A stretch of 64,000 nt of DNA from Romboutsia lituseburensis DSM 797 (GCF_900103615.1 NZ_FNGW01000001.1:1-64000); one strand, 5' to 3'; shown: positions 25,816 to 35,049, numbered from the stretch's first letter. Made by a program: numbers and translations. The notes: generated from the sequence alone by a model not told the origin.

Positions 25816-27345
25816 TTATTTCCAGTACTCGGTTTCTATACCAATTTCTTTTGATATAAACTTCTTCCCTCCGGTCTCTTCATAGTGTTTTAATGTTTTT
25901 AAAATCATTTTTCTTCCTACTATTAATATAGGTACATTTGAGTATACAACCATTATATTTACCATATCAGATATATACCATACATTTCCTAATTCCAAAC
26001 CTGCTAATACAGATAAGACTCCAAACGGAACAAATAAAATTGCTCCAAGCCCCCTTATTGCCATTATAAACTTATTATCCCTAGTAATACAGTTTGCTGA
26101 TATCTCCGCAAATAATACAAGACCTATCAGTGTTGTAAATGCAAACATAGCATAGCATAATGATAAAATAGCATTTACTATATTATCTAAACCTATACCA
26201 GGAACTAAGTGAGCTACAGATGCATTATAAACTGTAATTTTAGATTCCTTTATAACCTCCCATACAACTCCAGCATCTCCATTCCAAACGCTAGCCATAA
26301 CAACTAAAAATCCTGTCATAGTACAGATTATCATAGTATCTAAAAATACTCCTATTGCTTGTATAAACCCTTGTTCACATGGATGATCGTTTTCAGATAT
26401 AGCAGCTGCCATAGTTATTGTACCTTGACCTGCTTCATTTGACATTAAGCCTCTCTTAACACCTTGTGCTAAACACATTCCAAAGCCTCCGCCAAATATA
26501 GCTTCTGGTGTAAATGCTCCTTTAAATACTGAAATAAAGAAGTATGGTATTAATTTGAAATTTATACCTACTATGACAATAACTATAACTACATAAACAA
26601 TAGCCATTACTGGTACCAATTTATCAGTTACTCTAGTTACGCCCCTTATGCCTCCAAATACAGTAAGAGCTACTGAAATTATTATAATTATTCCTATTAC
26701 ATAATACAAAACAGATTGTCTATCATAAGTTTTGCCTGTCAAATGTTCTGCTACTGCGCCTAATGAAGTGTATAAATTAAATGTTTGTCCTGGTAAATTA
26801 AATAAAGCATAAATTATAAATATAGTAGATAATAGTACTCCTACCCAATATTTATTTCCAAATATTTTTCTTCCATAAAACGGAAGTCCTCCTACAAATT
26901 CTTTATCTTTCTTTTCTTTAAATAGTTGAGCTAGCACAGCTTCTGAAAATGCTACAGACATACCAAAGAATGCTGACACCCACATCCAAAATATGGCTCC
27001 TGGACCTCCCACTGATACTGCATATGTAACACCTATTATATTTCCTGGACCTATCCTCATTGCAGAGCTTAATAAAAATGCGGCGAATGGACTTACTCCA
27101 ATATCACCGGTTTTCTTTTTTATAATAGTTTTTAATCCAGTTTTAAATTTTCTAACCTGAACAAATCGTGTTTTAAAACTAAAGTATATCCCTGTACCTA
27201 CTAATAATAGTATCGAAAATGCAAAATTCCCCAAAATAGGTATGTCTGCATACCATTTAAAATTTGTTGGAAAATTCCACATAAAATCTGATATGGGCAC
27301 TATAAATTCAAAAAATTTATTTACACTATTTAATACCTGGTCCAA
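25816..27345 (-). CDS. AGCS-family sodium:alanine/glycine symporter
   Basis: 509 residues with about 11 membrane segments. Family signatures include VGGPGAIFWMWVSAFFGM (near 133-150), GGGFGMCLAQGVKRGLMSNEAGQG (near 290), and VFLDTMIICTMTGF. In most AGCS proteins the ion site region reads GTGNIAGV; here it is IGPGNIIGV, a small departure. It should import a small amino acid (alanine, glycine or similar) with Na+. Translation starts at TTG (27345) behind AAGGAGTGG; no ATG is better placed. Monocistronic. Confidence 0.88.
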   Translation of the reverse strand: MDQVLNSVNKFFEFIVPISDFMWNFPTNFKWYADIPILGNFAFSILLLVGTGIYFSFKTRFVQVRKFKTGLKTIIKKKTGDIGVSPFAAFLLSSAMRIGPGNIIGVTYAVSVGGPGAIFWMWVSAFFGMSVAFSEAVLAQLFKEKKDKEFVGGLPFYGRKIFGNKYWVGVLLSTIFIIYALFNLPGQTFNLYTSLGAVAEHLTGKTYDRQSVLYYVIGIIIIISVALTVFGGIRGVTRVTDKLVPVMAIVYVVIVIVIVGINFKLIPYFFISVFKGAFTPEAIFGGGFGMCLAQGVKRGLMSNEAGQGTITMAAAISENDHPCEQGFIQAIGVFLDTMIICTMTGFLVVMASVWNGDAGVVWEVIKESKITVYNASVAHLVPGIGLDNIVNAILSLCYAMFAFTTLIGLVLFAEISANCITRDNKFIMAIRGLGAILFVPFGVLSVLAGLELGNVWYISDMVNIMVVYSNVPILIVGRKMILKTLKHYEETGGKKFISKEIGIETEYWK

Positions 27346-27593
27346 AATACCACTCCTTCATAATCAATTTATAAAAGATTTATTAAGCTTTTATATAAAT
27401 ACAATTTATAAATATTTTCTAGCTAAAATTTTGATATCATATTGTATATTTACATAACAGATATAGCTATATCATCTTTTTATTTCTCTCTTTAGTACAA
27501 GGCCTTTTTATTATTTATTCTACTTATTATTAAATTATTGTTAAAATTCTATATATAAAGAAATTAATTTAAATATAACAATTTATAACCATA
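27346..27593. other. Intergenic region upstream of the symporter
   Basis: AT-rich, no gene. A perfect 14-bp palindrome GATATAGCTATATC (27460-27473) lies about 115 bp upstream of the symporter start and may be an operator; no known consensus fits. No amino-acid riboswitch motif was found. Confidence 0.4.
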
Positions 27594-27630
27594 AAAAAAT
27601 CCCAAGTTCTTTTTGAGCTTGAGATTTTTT
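27594..27630 (-). terminator. Terminator of the riboflavin operon
   Basis: Stem AAAAAATCCCAAG pairing with CTTGAGATTTTTT (one mismatch), about 20 bp beyond the ribH stop codon, T-run on the minus strand. Confidence 0.7.
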
Positions 27631-27642
27631 ATATTTAACTAT

Positions 27643-28104
27643 TTAAAACTTTGATATCAAATCAGCCATTTCTATGGCAGATACAGCTGCATCATATCCT
27701 TTATTGCCTGCTTTAGTTCCTGCTCTTTCTATTGCTTGCTCAATATTGTCTGTTGTCAGCACTCCAAATATAACTGGCTTTTTGGATTCTAAAGATACAC
27801 TTGCTATTCCTTTTGATACTTCTGCACATACATAATCATAATGAGAAGTAGAGCCCTTAATAACTGCACCTAAACATATAACCGCATCGTATTTTTCACT
27901 TTCAGCCATTTTTTTAGCTACTAATGGAATTTCAAAAGCACCTGGAACCCATGCAAGCTCAATATAATCATCCTCTACTCCATGTCTTTTTAATCCATCT
28001 AATGCTCCTGATATTAACTTTGATACTATGAACTCGTTAAATCTAGCTGCTACAATACCTATTTTTAAACCTTTTGCTACTAAATTTCCTTCTATTATTT
28101 TCAT
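27643..28104 (-). CDS. ribH: 6,7-dimethyl-8-ribityllumazine synthase
   Basis: 153 residues, the usual length. Motifs: [17 protein letters not shown] (about 19-35), [14 protein letters not shown] (53-66), [16 protein letters not shown] with the catalytic His (about 80-95), and [11 protein letters not shown]. It condenses 3,4-dihydroxy-2-butanone 4-phosphate with the pyrimidinedione to lumazine, the penultimate step of riboflavin synthesis. Last gene of ribD-ribE-ribBA-ribH; ATG at 28104 after AAAGGAG. Confidence 0.97.
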   Translation of the reverse strand: MKIIEGNLVAKGLKIGIVAARFNEFIVSKLISGALDGLKRHGVEDDYIELAWVPGAFEIPLVAKKMAESEKYDAVICLGAVIKGSTSHYDYVCAEVSKGIASVSLESKKPVIFGVLTTDNIEQAIERAGTKAGNKGYDAAVSAIEMADLISKF

Positions 28105-28132
28105 AACTAATTTCTCCTTTTATATAATTAAT

Positions 28133-29332
28133 TTAATATGTAAGCATATGAGACATTTTTTCTTGTTTTGTTTTTAAATAAAATTCACTATATTTATTAG
28201 TTTCCATCTGAATTGGAACTCTATCTACAATTTTTATTCCATACTCATTTAATCCATTAATTTTTCTTGGGTTATTTGTCATTATCTTTAACTTTGTAGC
28301 TCCTAAATCTTTAAGTATTTGAGCTCCTATATCATAAGATCTCATATCCTCTTTAAACCCTAACTCAATATTAGCTTGCACTGTATCTAATCCTTTATCT
28401 TGGAGTGCATATGCTTTAAGCTTATTTATTAATCCAATACCTCTTCCCTCTTGTCTTAGATATAGTAAAATTCCACATCCTTCTTTTGCTATTTGCTTCA
28501 TTGCTAAATCATATTGTTCTCCACAATCACATCTTTTAGATCCTAAAGCATCACCAGTTAAACACTCTGAGTGAACTCTTGTTAATATAACATCTTCTTT
28601 ATTTATTTCTCCTTTCACTAAAGCTACATGGTGTTCTCCATTTAACTTATTTACAAAACCGTAGATTTTAAATTCCCCGTATTTAGTCGGCATTTTGGTC
28701 TCAACTACTCTTTCAATAAGTTTTTCTTTTTTTCTTCTATATTCTATTAAATCTGATATAGTCACTATTTTTAAATCATGCTTTTTAGCAAACTCTATAA
28801 GTTTCGGTGTCCTAGCCATAGTTCCATCTTCATTCATTATTTCACATATTACTCCTGCTGGATTTAGCCCTGCTAGTCTTGCTAAATCTACCGCGGCTTC
28901 AGTATGACCAGCTCTTTCTAATACTCCATTTATCTTGGCCCTTAATGGAAATACATGTCCTGGTTTTTTAAAATCATTCTTACTACTTTTGCTATCTAAA
29001 AGCTTTTTAATAGTTAAAGCTCTTTCATATGCTGAAATACCTGTATGGGTATTAGTGTAATCAACCGACACTGTAAATGCAGTTTCATGATTATCTGTAT
29101 TATTACTTACCATTTGTTTAAGTTCTAGCTCTTGTAACCTTTCATCATTTATTGGTGTGCATATAAGCCCTTTTGCATATGTTGCCATAAAATTAATAGC
29201 TTCTGGTGTAACCTTTTCAGCCGCCATCAATAAATCCCCTTCATTTTCTCTACTAGGATCATCTATTACAATAATCATTTTACCTTCTTTTATATCTTCT
29301 ATTGCTTGGTCTATAGTATTAAATTCAAACAT
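28133..29332 (-). CDS. ribBA: Bifunctional 3,4-dihydroxy-2-butanone 4-phosphate synthase / GTP cyclohydrolase II
   Basis: 399 residues. The N-terminal DHBP synthase domain (1-200) has [16 protein letters not shown] with the metal-binding acidic residues and [14 protein letters not shown]. The C-terminal GTP cyclohydrolase II domain (about 205-399) has [22 protein letters not shown] with the zinc cysteines, and [12 protein letters not shown] with the catalytic Arg region. Both active sites look complete. It supplies both precursors of riboflavin. ATG at 29332 after GGAGAGGAAG. Confidence 0.97.
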   Translation of the reverse strand: MFEFNTIDQAIEDIKEGKMIIVIDDPSRENEGDLLMAAEKVTPEAINFMATYAKGLICTPINDERLQELELKQMVSNNTDNHETAFTVSVDYTNTHTGISAYERALTIKKLLDSKSSKNDFKKPGHVFPLRAKINGVLERAGHTEAAVDLARLAGLNPAGVICEIMNEDGTMARTPKLIEFAKKHDLKIVTISDLIEYRRKKEKLIERVVETKMPTKYGEFKIYGFVNKLNGEHHVALVKGEINKEDVILTRVHSECLTGDALGSKRCDCGEQYDLAMKQIAKEGCGILLYLRQEGRGIGLINKLKAYALQDKGLDTVQANIELGFKEDMRSYDIGAQILKDLGATKLKIMTNNPRKINGLNEYGIKIVDRVPIQMETNKYSEFYLKTKQEKMSHMLTY

Positions 29333-29375
29333 AGCTAACTTCCTCTCCTATTTTATCAAAATATTATTTTTAATA

Positions 29376-30023
29376 TTAAATGAATCCATTATTCTTAAGA
29401 AAATCTTCATTTAAATTGTTTTTTATGCTTTTTTTATTTAAACCTAATAGTTTCTCTACATACTTTCCAATCATATCGCACTCTATATTTACTGTATCTT
29501 TTATATTTTTATTTAATAGCGTTGTTTCATTTTTTGTATGAGGTATTATAGATACTTTAAATGTATAATCGTCTACATATGCTACAGTCAGACTTATTCC
29601 ATCAATTGCAATTGACCCTTTTTCTACGATATACTTTAATAATTCTTTACTAGTTTTTATACTAACCCATATAGCATTGTCTTCTTTTATAAATGAAATT
29701 ATTTCTCCTGTTCCATCTATATGTCCACTTACTATGTGCCCTCCTAATCTCTTTTCTATACATAAGGCTCTTTCCAAATTAACCTTACTTCCTGTTTTAA
29801 GCTTACCTAGATTACTTCTTCTTAAAGTTTCTGCCATCACATCAGCTTCAAAATGATTTTCAGCTATACTACTTGCAGTAAGACAAACTCCATTTGTTGA
29901 TATACTATCTCCCAAGTTTATATTCTCTAATATTTTGTCAGCTTCTATTTTTATTTTTGACGATTTAACAGATTTTTTTATTTCCTTCACAATTCCTATT
30001 TCTTCAATTATTCCTGTAAACAA
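29376..30023 (-). CDS. ribE: Riboflavin synthase, alpha chain
   Basis: 215 residues from a TTG start at 30023, which has AGGAGAG seven bases upstream and gives the conserved N-terminus (M)FTGIIEEIG. An ATG further upstream would overlap ribD. Two duplicated lumazine-binding domains: repeat 1 contains DSISTNGVCLT and repeat 2 contains GSIAIDGISLTVAYV. It dismutates two lumazines to riboflavin. It starts 1 bp after the ribD stop. Confidence 0.95.
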   Translation of the reverse strand: MFTGIIEEIGIVKEIKKSVKSSKIKIEADKILENINLGDSISTNGVCLTASSIAENHFEADVMAETLRRSNLGKLKTGSKVNLERALCIEKRLGGHIVSGHIDGTGEIISFIKEDNAIWVSIKTSKELLKYIVEKGSIAIDGISLTVAYVDDYTFKVSIIPHTKNETTLLNKNIKDTVNIECDMIGKYVEKLLGLNKKSIKNNLNEDFLKNNGFI

Positions 30024-30024
30024 A

Positions 30025-31119
30025 TTAACTCTCCTTTCTATGTATATATCCTTCAAGAAAAATATCTCTATCTATTGTTTTTGCAGTTACACTTGTTAAA
30101 TTGTACGCATCACTTAAATATTTAACGCCTTCTCCTCCAACAGGTGTTTTTGCTAATTTACCTCCTAAAATCATTGGAGCAATATATATTTGAACTTTAT
30201 CTACTATACCTTCTTTTAATGCTGAAAAATTTAATGTTGAACCTCCCTCTAGTAAAACACTATCAATATTTAATCTCCCTAAAGCTTTCATTAATTGCTT
30301 TAAATCAACTTTATTATTTTTTTTATCTATTACTAATACATCTATTCCCTCTGATCTTAACTTTTCTACTTTTTCCTTATTTGAATTATTTGTTGTAGCT
30401 ATTATAGTTTTAGAACAATTGTCCTTTAGTACAATACTATTTATTGGAATTCTCAAACTTGAATCTACTATAATCCTTATTGGATTTTTACCTTTAATTA
30501 ATCTACATGTAAGACTTGGATCATCTTTTATAATAGTTTCTACTCCAACCATAATAGCACTTACTTCACTTCTTAATTCATGTACTTTTTCTCGTGATTT
30601 TTGTGATGATATCCATTTTGATTCACCTGTGTATGTGGCTATTTTTCCATCTAATGACATAGCATTTTTCATTATTACAAAAGGTTCTTTATTTAATATG
30701 TATTTTAAAAATACTTCGTTCATTTTCATGCATTCATCTCTTAATACATCAATTACAACTTCAACATTATTGTGTATAAGCTTTTTTACTCCATTTCCTG
30801 AAACTATTGGATTTGGATCTAAATGACCTATAACTACTTTAGAAATTTTGCTTTTAATTATTTCATCTACACACGGTGGAGTATTACCATAGTGACAACA
30901 CGGTTCTAAAGTAATATACATAGTTGATCCTTTTAAATCCTCTTTAACACTTTTTATAGCATTTATTTCTGCGTGATTTTGACCATACTCTTCATGATAT
31001 CCTTGACCAATTATTTTAGAGTCTTTTACAATAACAGCCCCTACTAAGGGATTAGGACTTACACGTCCTCTACCTTTTTTAGCCAAGTCTATTGCAATTT
31101 TCATATATTTTTCATGCAT
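30025..31119 (-). CDS. ribD: Bifunctional riboflavin deaminase/reductase
   Basis: 364 residues. The N-terminal deaminase domain (1-145) has the zinc motif HAEINAIKS and PCCHYGNTPPC. The C-terminal reductase domain (about 148-364) has AMSLDGKIATYTGESKWIS and LLEGGSTLN. It performs the second and third steps of riboflavin synthesis. First gene of the operon, behind the FMN riboswitch. ATG at 31119 with AAGAGGTGG. Confidence 0.97.
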   Translation of the reverse strand: MHEKYMKIAIDLAKKGRGRVSPNPLVGAVIVKDSKIIGQGYHEEYGQNHAEINAIKSVKEDLKGSTMYITLEPCCHYGNTPPCVDEIIKSKISKVVIGHLDPNPIVSGNGVKKLIHNNVEVVIDVLRDECMKMNEVFLKYILNKEPFVIMKNAMSLDGKIATYTGESKWISSQKSREKVHELRSEVSAIMVGVETIIKDDPSLTCRLIKGKNPIRIIVDSSLRIPINSIVLKDNCSKTIIATTNNSNKEKVEKLRSEGIDVLVIDKKNNKVDLKQLMKALGRLNIDSVLLEGGSTLNFSALKEGIVDKVQIYIAPMILGGKLAKTPVGGEGVKYLSDAYNLTSVTAKTIDRDIFLEGYIHRKES

Positions 31120-31150
31120 TTAATCCCACCTCTTAAAGAAATATTTCAAG

Positions 31151-31194
31151 AATTATAAAAAGCCCTAAGTTCATACTCAGGGCTTTTTATAATT
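31151..31194 (-). terminator. Second hairpin in the riboflavin leader
   Basis: 19-nt arms (31151-31169 and 31176-31194) with one mismatch, core AAAAAGCCCTAAG/CTCAGGGCTTTTT, 5-nt loop. It sits 32 bp upstream of ribD and downstream of a first terminator hairpin. T-run on both strands. Confidence 0.6.
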
Positions 31195-31290
31195 TCTATA
31201 TAGCTTTTTTAATTTAGTTCCATTTTAGTTTACATAATTAAATTATAGTATAATATAAAAAGTAAATTATATTCTATAATATAAATAAAA

Positions 31291-31319
31291 AGCTCTGAAA
31301 TATAAAATATTTCAGAGCT
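31291..31319 (-). terminator. FMN riboswitch terminator
   Basis: 13-bp perfect stem AGCTCTGAAATAT/ATATTTCAGAGCT, 3-nt loop, followed by TTTTTAT on the minus strand. It lies 43 bp after the FMN aptamer and is the likely expression-platform terminator. Confidence 0.75.
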
Positions 31320-31361
31320 GTGTACACTAATTAAAACTAATTAAATTAGGTCTATATAGTT

Positions 31362-31470
31362 ATCTTCTTTCATCCAGACTTTACTGTCGGCTTCGGAGTT
31401 TCACCGAATCATGCCAATTAAGGCTCGCGGGCTTTACCGCCGGTAGGGAATTTCACCCTGCCCTGAAGAT
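31362..31470 (-). ncRNA. FMN riboswitch (RFN element)
   Basis: The minus strand contains the invariant RFN segments: closing stem ATCTTC/GAAGAT, AGGGCAGGGTGAAATTCCC, TACCGGCGGTAAAGCCCGCGA, ATTCGGTGAAACTCCG, AAGCCGACAGTAAAGTC and TGGATGAAAGAAGAT. It precedes ribD by about 240 bp. In this class FMN binding stops expression, here by the hairpins at 31291-31319 and perhaps 31151-31194. Confidence 0.96.
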
Positions 31471-31489
31471 TTATTCATTTTTCAAGTTA

Positions 31490-31519
31490 ATTGTATTCTA
31501 GTTTATATTAACTTGTCAA
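31490..31519 (-). promoter_or_regulatory. Promoter of the riboflavin operon
   Basis: Minus strand TTGACA (31514-31519), 18-bp spacer and TACAAT (31490-31495), about 15-20 bp upstream of the FMN aptamer. Confidence 0.7.
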
Positions 31520-31531
31520 CATTTTTTTATT

Positions 31532-32449
31532 TTATATTTTCATTAAACTTTCATCATATAGTCTATATCCCATGAAAGAACCTTTTGCAATCTTTATTTC
31601 TGCTATGTTACAAAGATTTTTGTACACTGTAGTTTTTCTAAAATTCTCCATATCTTTATTTAGTTTGCTATGTTTTGGATTTTGATTTGCAAATATAAAA
31701 AGTATTTCAATATTGCTTCCAAAATCTATATTTACATTATTGTATGGATAAATAAGACCAAGTTGAGATTTAATATTATATATTTCTTTTATATCTTCTT
31801 TTAATCTATTTAACTTTTCTTCACAAATTATAAATTCATAGATTTTACTACTATAATTAGTTATATTAAAATCCTCATATTCATTATGTTTCATACCAAT
31901 TATACATAAGCTCAAGCTATCATTGTTTTCTCTAGATTTACTATTTGCTGGCCATTTTACACCAATCATATCAAACTTATAGTCTTCTTCTTTATTTAAA
32001 TGGCCTGTATACTCTATATCACATATAAAATAATCACTATATTTACCTACATTACCTGAGTTATTTTCCTTTGCAACTATATGTTTGTACTCACGTTCTC
32101 CTCCATCTGGTTTTTTTAGTTTCATCCAAAAATCCATTTGTTGTTTAATCTTTGGTATAAATTCTATAAGTTTTCTTGTTTTTTCTATGCTGTCTATATC
32201 TTCTATACATTGTATAATTACACCCTCACTATCATTTGAAGTTATATAGTTTTTATCAAAATAAGCATTATATAAATTTTCACTAATTTCTTTTATTTTT
32301 ATTAAACTACCACCTCTATAGTATATATTTATATAATTTTTTCTAATTTCAAATTGTAATGTAGAATCAGCTTTTACATATTTTAATATTTTGCATAAAC
32401 ATCCTTCCTTTAGGTCATAAACAAATGATTCAGATATCATTTTTGCCAT
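31532..32449 (-). CDS. Conserved hypothetical protein (305 aa)
   Basis: I do not recognise the family. The protein is soluble, without signal or membrane segments. It shows IRKNYINIYYRGGSLIKI at about 35-52, an ICDIEYTG stretch near 150 and FDMIGVKWPA about 18 residues later. The spaced acidic residue followed by a beta-strand and a Lys recalls PD-(D/E)XK nuclease-like folds, but this is a weak impression. ATG at 32449 behind AAGGAGTGA. No terminator separates it from the FMN riboswitch promoter just downstream, so its transcript may run into the rib leader. It is divergent from the SpoIVB-like gene. Confidence 0.65.
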   Translation of the reverse strand: MAKMISESFVYDLKEGCLCKILKYVKADSTLQFEIRKNYINIYYRGGSLIKIKEISENLYNAYFDKNYITSNDSEGVIIQCIEDIDSIEKTRKLIEFIPKIKQQMDFWMKLKKPDGGEREYKHIVAKENNSGNVGKYSDYFICDIEYTGHLNKEEDYKFDMIGVKWPANSKSRENNDSLSLCIIGMKHNEYEDFNITNYSSKIYEFIICEEKLNRLKEDIKEIYNIKSQLGLIYPYNNVNIDFGSNIEILFIFANQNPKHSKLNKDMENFRKTTVYKNLCNIAEIKIAKGSFMGYRLYDESLMKI

Positions 32450-32486
32450 AAAATCACTCCTTTTAAATTGCTTTTATATAAAAATT

Positions 32487-32510
32487 CCCCTCCTTTTTAA
32501 AAGGCAGGGG
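32487..32510. other. GC-rich hairpin in a divergent promoter region
   Basis: CCCCTCCTTTT (32487-32497) pairs with AAAAGGCAGGGG (32499-32510) with one bulge. It lies 38 bp upstream of the 305-residue protein gene and stands out from the AT-rich surroundings. It may be an attenuator or stabilising stem in that gene's leader. The remaining divergent region (to 32814) shows no other structure. Confidence 0.4.
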
Positions 32511-32814
32511 GTTTTCTCTTTATTATTAAGTATATTAAAAGTTTTGGATTTTTATATTTAATTTAGTTAAATCTTAAACATAATTAAATATTCAATATTT
32601 TTATCTTTTATAAAAGATATTATAATTAAAACAATTTTATTCCTTGATATATGTTTTTTTATTATTATTCTTTTAATTATTTTATTATTAATAAAATATA
32701 CTTCCAGGTATTTATATTTATTTATTTCATAAACTAACTTTAACACAAATTTTTATGATTTATTTACAATTTTTGTTATTATAGTTTATTTAAATCATCA
32801 AAGGAGCTGACAGC

Positions 32815-33744
32815 ATGAAACTTATTAAAAATTTAATTTTTATATTAACTTTTATAGCTCTATCTACTTCTATATCATTTTGTAATACTGATGATATAAA
32901 ATTAATACCTGTAGGTAAAGTTGTATATATATATTCTGATTTAAAATATCCTGTAGTAGAAAGTATCTTGAGTGAACAAGCAAAGAGTTTAAACTGCCAA
33001 GACGTTATAATATCAATAGATTGTAGGTCTAAGGGAAAGGCAACTACTTTAGATGACATGCAAAACATAATGAAATTAGAAAAAGAAAAAGTCACAGCTC
33101 ATATACTTAGAAAAGGTAAAGATAGAGAAATAACTATGACTTCTGATGAATTAAGACTTTATCAATTATCTTGTACATCTGGTGGAGTTGGCACTATTAC
33201 AGCTATTGATAAAGATGGAAATTTCGTAGGACTTTCTCACGAATTAAGTTGTGTAAAATACAATGTAGATTTTGATAAAATAAAAATTTTTGAAACAAAT
33301 TTTGTTCAACAAAAAAAATCATCTAAAGATGATGTTGGATTCTTAGTAATAAGTCGCATTGGAAATTTTTTAGGAGAAATAACTTCTGTTAATAATTTTG
33401 GAGTTAAAGGTCACTATAATAATTTTAAATATAATTCTAAGCAGGCTCTATCTATAGCTAAACCTAAGCTAGGAAAAGCATATATCTTATGTACTGATCC
33501 TATTACTAGTGAACTTAATCTCCATGAGATTGAAATAACAAAAGTCGAAAATGAATTGTCTAGAATTAAAATAGTTGATGACTCGCTAATAAAATTTAGA
33601 GGTGGAATTGTTAAAGGAATGAGTGGTTCTCCAGTTATACAGGACAATAAAATAATTGGTGGCGTTCGCTCAACTAAAATATCAAATCCTAAAGAAGGTC
33701 ACATTACAAATATAGATAGTATGCTTGGTATTAATTCAAATTAA
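32815..33744 (+). CDS. SpoIVB-like serine peptidase (family S55), short form
   Basis: 309 residues. Signal/anchor at about 1-22. A S55-like catalytic domain follows: GLSHEL (His142), the acidic IVDDSLIKF (Asp255 or 256) and the serine motif GGIVKGMSGSPVIQDNKIIGG (Ser270). SpoIVB is about 430 residues with a PDZ domain between anchor and protease; here only about 85 residues lie before the protease core, so a normal PDZ domain seems absent. SpoIVB triggers the SigK checkpoint in sporulation; this shorter paralogue may act in sporulation or in general signalling. ATG at 32815 behind AAGGAGCTGA. Single gene. Confidence 0.8.
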   Translation: MKLIKNLIFILTFIALSTSISFCNTDDIKLIPVGKVVYIYSDLKYPVVESILSEQAKSLNCQDVIISIDCRSKGKATTLDDMQNIMKLEKEKVTAHILRKGKDREITMTSDELRLYQLSCTSGGVGTITAIDKDGNFVGLSHELSCVKYNVDFDKIKIFETNFVQQKKSSKDDVGFLVISRIGNFLGEITSVNNFGVKGHYNNFKYNSKQALSIAKPKLGKAYILCTDPITSELNLHEIEITKVENELSRIKIVDDSLIKFRGGIVKGMSGSPVIQDNKIIGGVRSTKISNPKEGHITNIDSMLGINSN

Positions 33745-33762
33745 TTACTTAAAACTAACTTG

Positions 33763-33803
33763 CCTAAAAAAGGAAAAAATCTAAAATTTATTCCTTTTTT
33801 AGG
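33763..33803. terminator. Bidirectional terminator between SpoIVB-like and methyltransferase genes
   Basis: 13-bp perfect stem CCTAAAAAAGGAA/TTCCTTTTTTAGG (33763-33775 with 33791-33803) between convergent genes. Confidence 0.75.
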
Positions 33804-33829
33804 TTGAAATGTATAAATAATTGTAAATA

Positions 33830-34438
33830 TTAATATTCAAATTTATAAATTAAAAATACTTCTTGACTATCTTTACCATATAAATTACTTATGCGTATTT
33901 CCTTATGTAATATAAATGAAGTTTCATTTTCTAAATAATATATATAATCCTCTGATGGATAATATAAAATTAAATCTACTGCTTTATTGTATTCATATGC
34001 TGAAATTATAATATTATCAATAATTTTTCTAAAAATTTGAACTGAAAATGGATTAAAAAAATAAAACTTATTTTCTAATGGTTTTATTTGATAATTTTGA
34101 GCAAAACAACATTCAAAGTTTATTTTGTTGCTACTCTTTTTATGCATTTTTAAATAATTTTCTTTATTTAATAGACATTCTTTATAATATTTGTCATCCA
34201 TTTCTATTCCTGTTACAGTTGAATTAAAATAGTAATTTATATAAAAATTAAGCCTGCCTTTTCCACATCCAAAGTCAACTATGTTATCATTTGTAGTTAA
34301 ACTATATTCTTTAAATAAATCTTCTAGAGCTTCATATAAAGTAGCTTGATATGGGTGGTAGTGATTTATTTTATCACTCCATAACTCTTCTCCAGTTGTT
34401 TTTATGTTTAATAATTTTTCATATAAGGCTTCTTGCAT
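33830..34438 (-). CDS. Class I SAM-dependent methyltransferase
   Basis: 202 residues. SAM-binding motif I is IVDFGCGKGRLNFYI (about 53-67), followed by VTGIEMDDKYY (motif II acidic residue). FYFFNPFSVQIF near 125-136 sits where motif IV is expected. It is a Rossmann-fold methyltransferase; the substrate is not evident. ATG at 34438 has AAAGGAAAAAAC. It starts 21 bp after the stop codon of the 120-residue exported protein and probably forms an operon with it. Confidence 0.78.
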   Translation of the reverse strand: MQEALYEKLLNIKTTGEELWSDKINHYHPYQATLYEALEDLFKEYSLTTNDNIVDFGCGKGRLNFYINYYFNSTVTGIEMDDKYYKECLLNKENYLKMHKKSSNKINFECCFAQNYQIKPLENKFYFFNPFSVQIFRKIIDNIIISAYEYNKAVDLILYYPSEDYIYYLENETSFILHKEIRISNLYGKDSQEVFLIYKFEY

Positions 34439-34459
34439 GTTTTTTCCTTTCTTTTATGT

Positions 34460-34822
34460 CTAATTTATTATGTCTGTAACATCTCCATTATTTACATTTA
34501 CATGAAACCATCCAGTAGTAGCCGTATGACTTTCACCTTCATTTTCTATAATTTCATATGCATGTACTAAATAATAATTTCCATCAATACTATCAACATC
34601 TATTATAGGCGGGACATATCCACTCGTTTTATTCAAGTATTCTTTTACATTTTGTATTGCTTGTTTCTCAGTTATAGTTTTATCATTTTTGTTAATCATT
34701 AAAGCTTCAACATTATCATTATTTTTTTCTTTACTATCATAAGGTATGTTATCATTTACACATATAATAAATAAAATTCCAAACAATATAGAAGTTATTA
34801 GTATTAATTTTTTTAAATTCAT
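34460..34822 (-). CDS. Small exported protein with PepSY-like domain
   Basis: 120 residues. N-terminal hydrophobic signal/anchor (about 5-22), a polar linker, then ITEKQAIQNVKEYLNKTSG and GWFHVNVNNGDVTDII, a helix-then-strand pattern resembling PepSY-type or clostridial secreted inhibitory modules. The assignment is by pattern only. ATG at 34822 after CGGAGGGATA. Upstream gene of the methyltransferase. Confidence 0.6.
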   Translation of the reverse strand: MNLKKLILITSILFGILFIICVNDNIPYDSKEKNNDNVEALMINKNDKTITEKQAIQNVKEYLNKTSGYVPPIIDVDSIDGNYYLVHAYEIIENEGESHTATTGWFHVNVNNGDVTDIIN

Positions 34823-35008
34823 GTTATATCCCTCCGTAATTTTTCATTAATACTATTTTTTTCCTTATACTGTTTATTTATACACTAAATTTATTTAATC
34901 TTTATTTATTTAGTTTCTAATATTTCACCAAAATTAATTTTATATAATTAACATATGTTTTTCAATATTTTTTATTTTGTAGAAGTATATTTAGCTTTAA
35001 TAATTAAA

Positions 35009-35044
35009 AATATCCTATAACAATTTATACTGTTATAGGATATT
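35009..35044 (-). terminator. Terminator of the exopolysaccharide operon
   Basis: 14-bp perfect stem AATATCCTATAACA/TGTTATAGGATATT (35009-35022 with 35031-35044), 6 bp after the last gene of the operon. Confidence 0.8.
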
Positions 35045-35049
35045 TTGTA

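Noticed and set aside
27242-27457. 71-residue plus-strand frame across the symporter start
   Set aside because: No ribosome site, partly antisense to the symporter, low-complexity AT-rich translation.
30023-30056. Longer ribE start at 30056
   Set aside because: It would overlap ribD; the TTG at 30023 has a proper ribosome site and restores the conserved FTGIIEEIG N-terminus.
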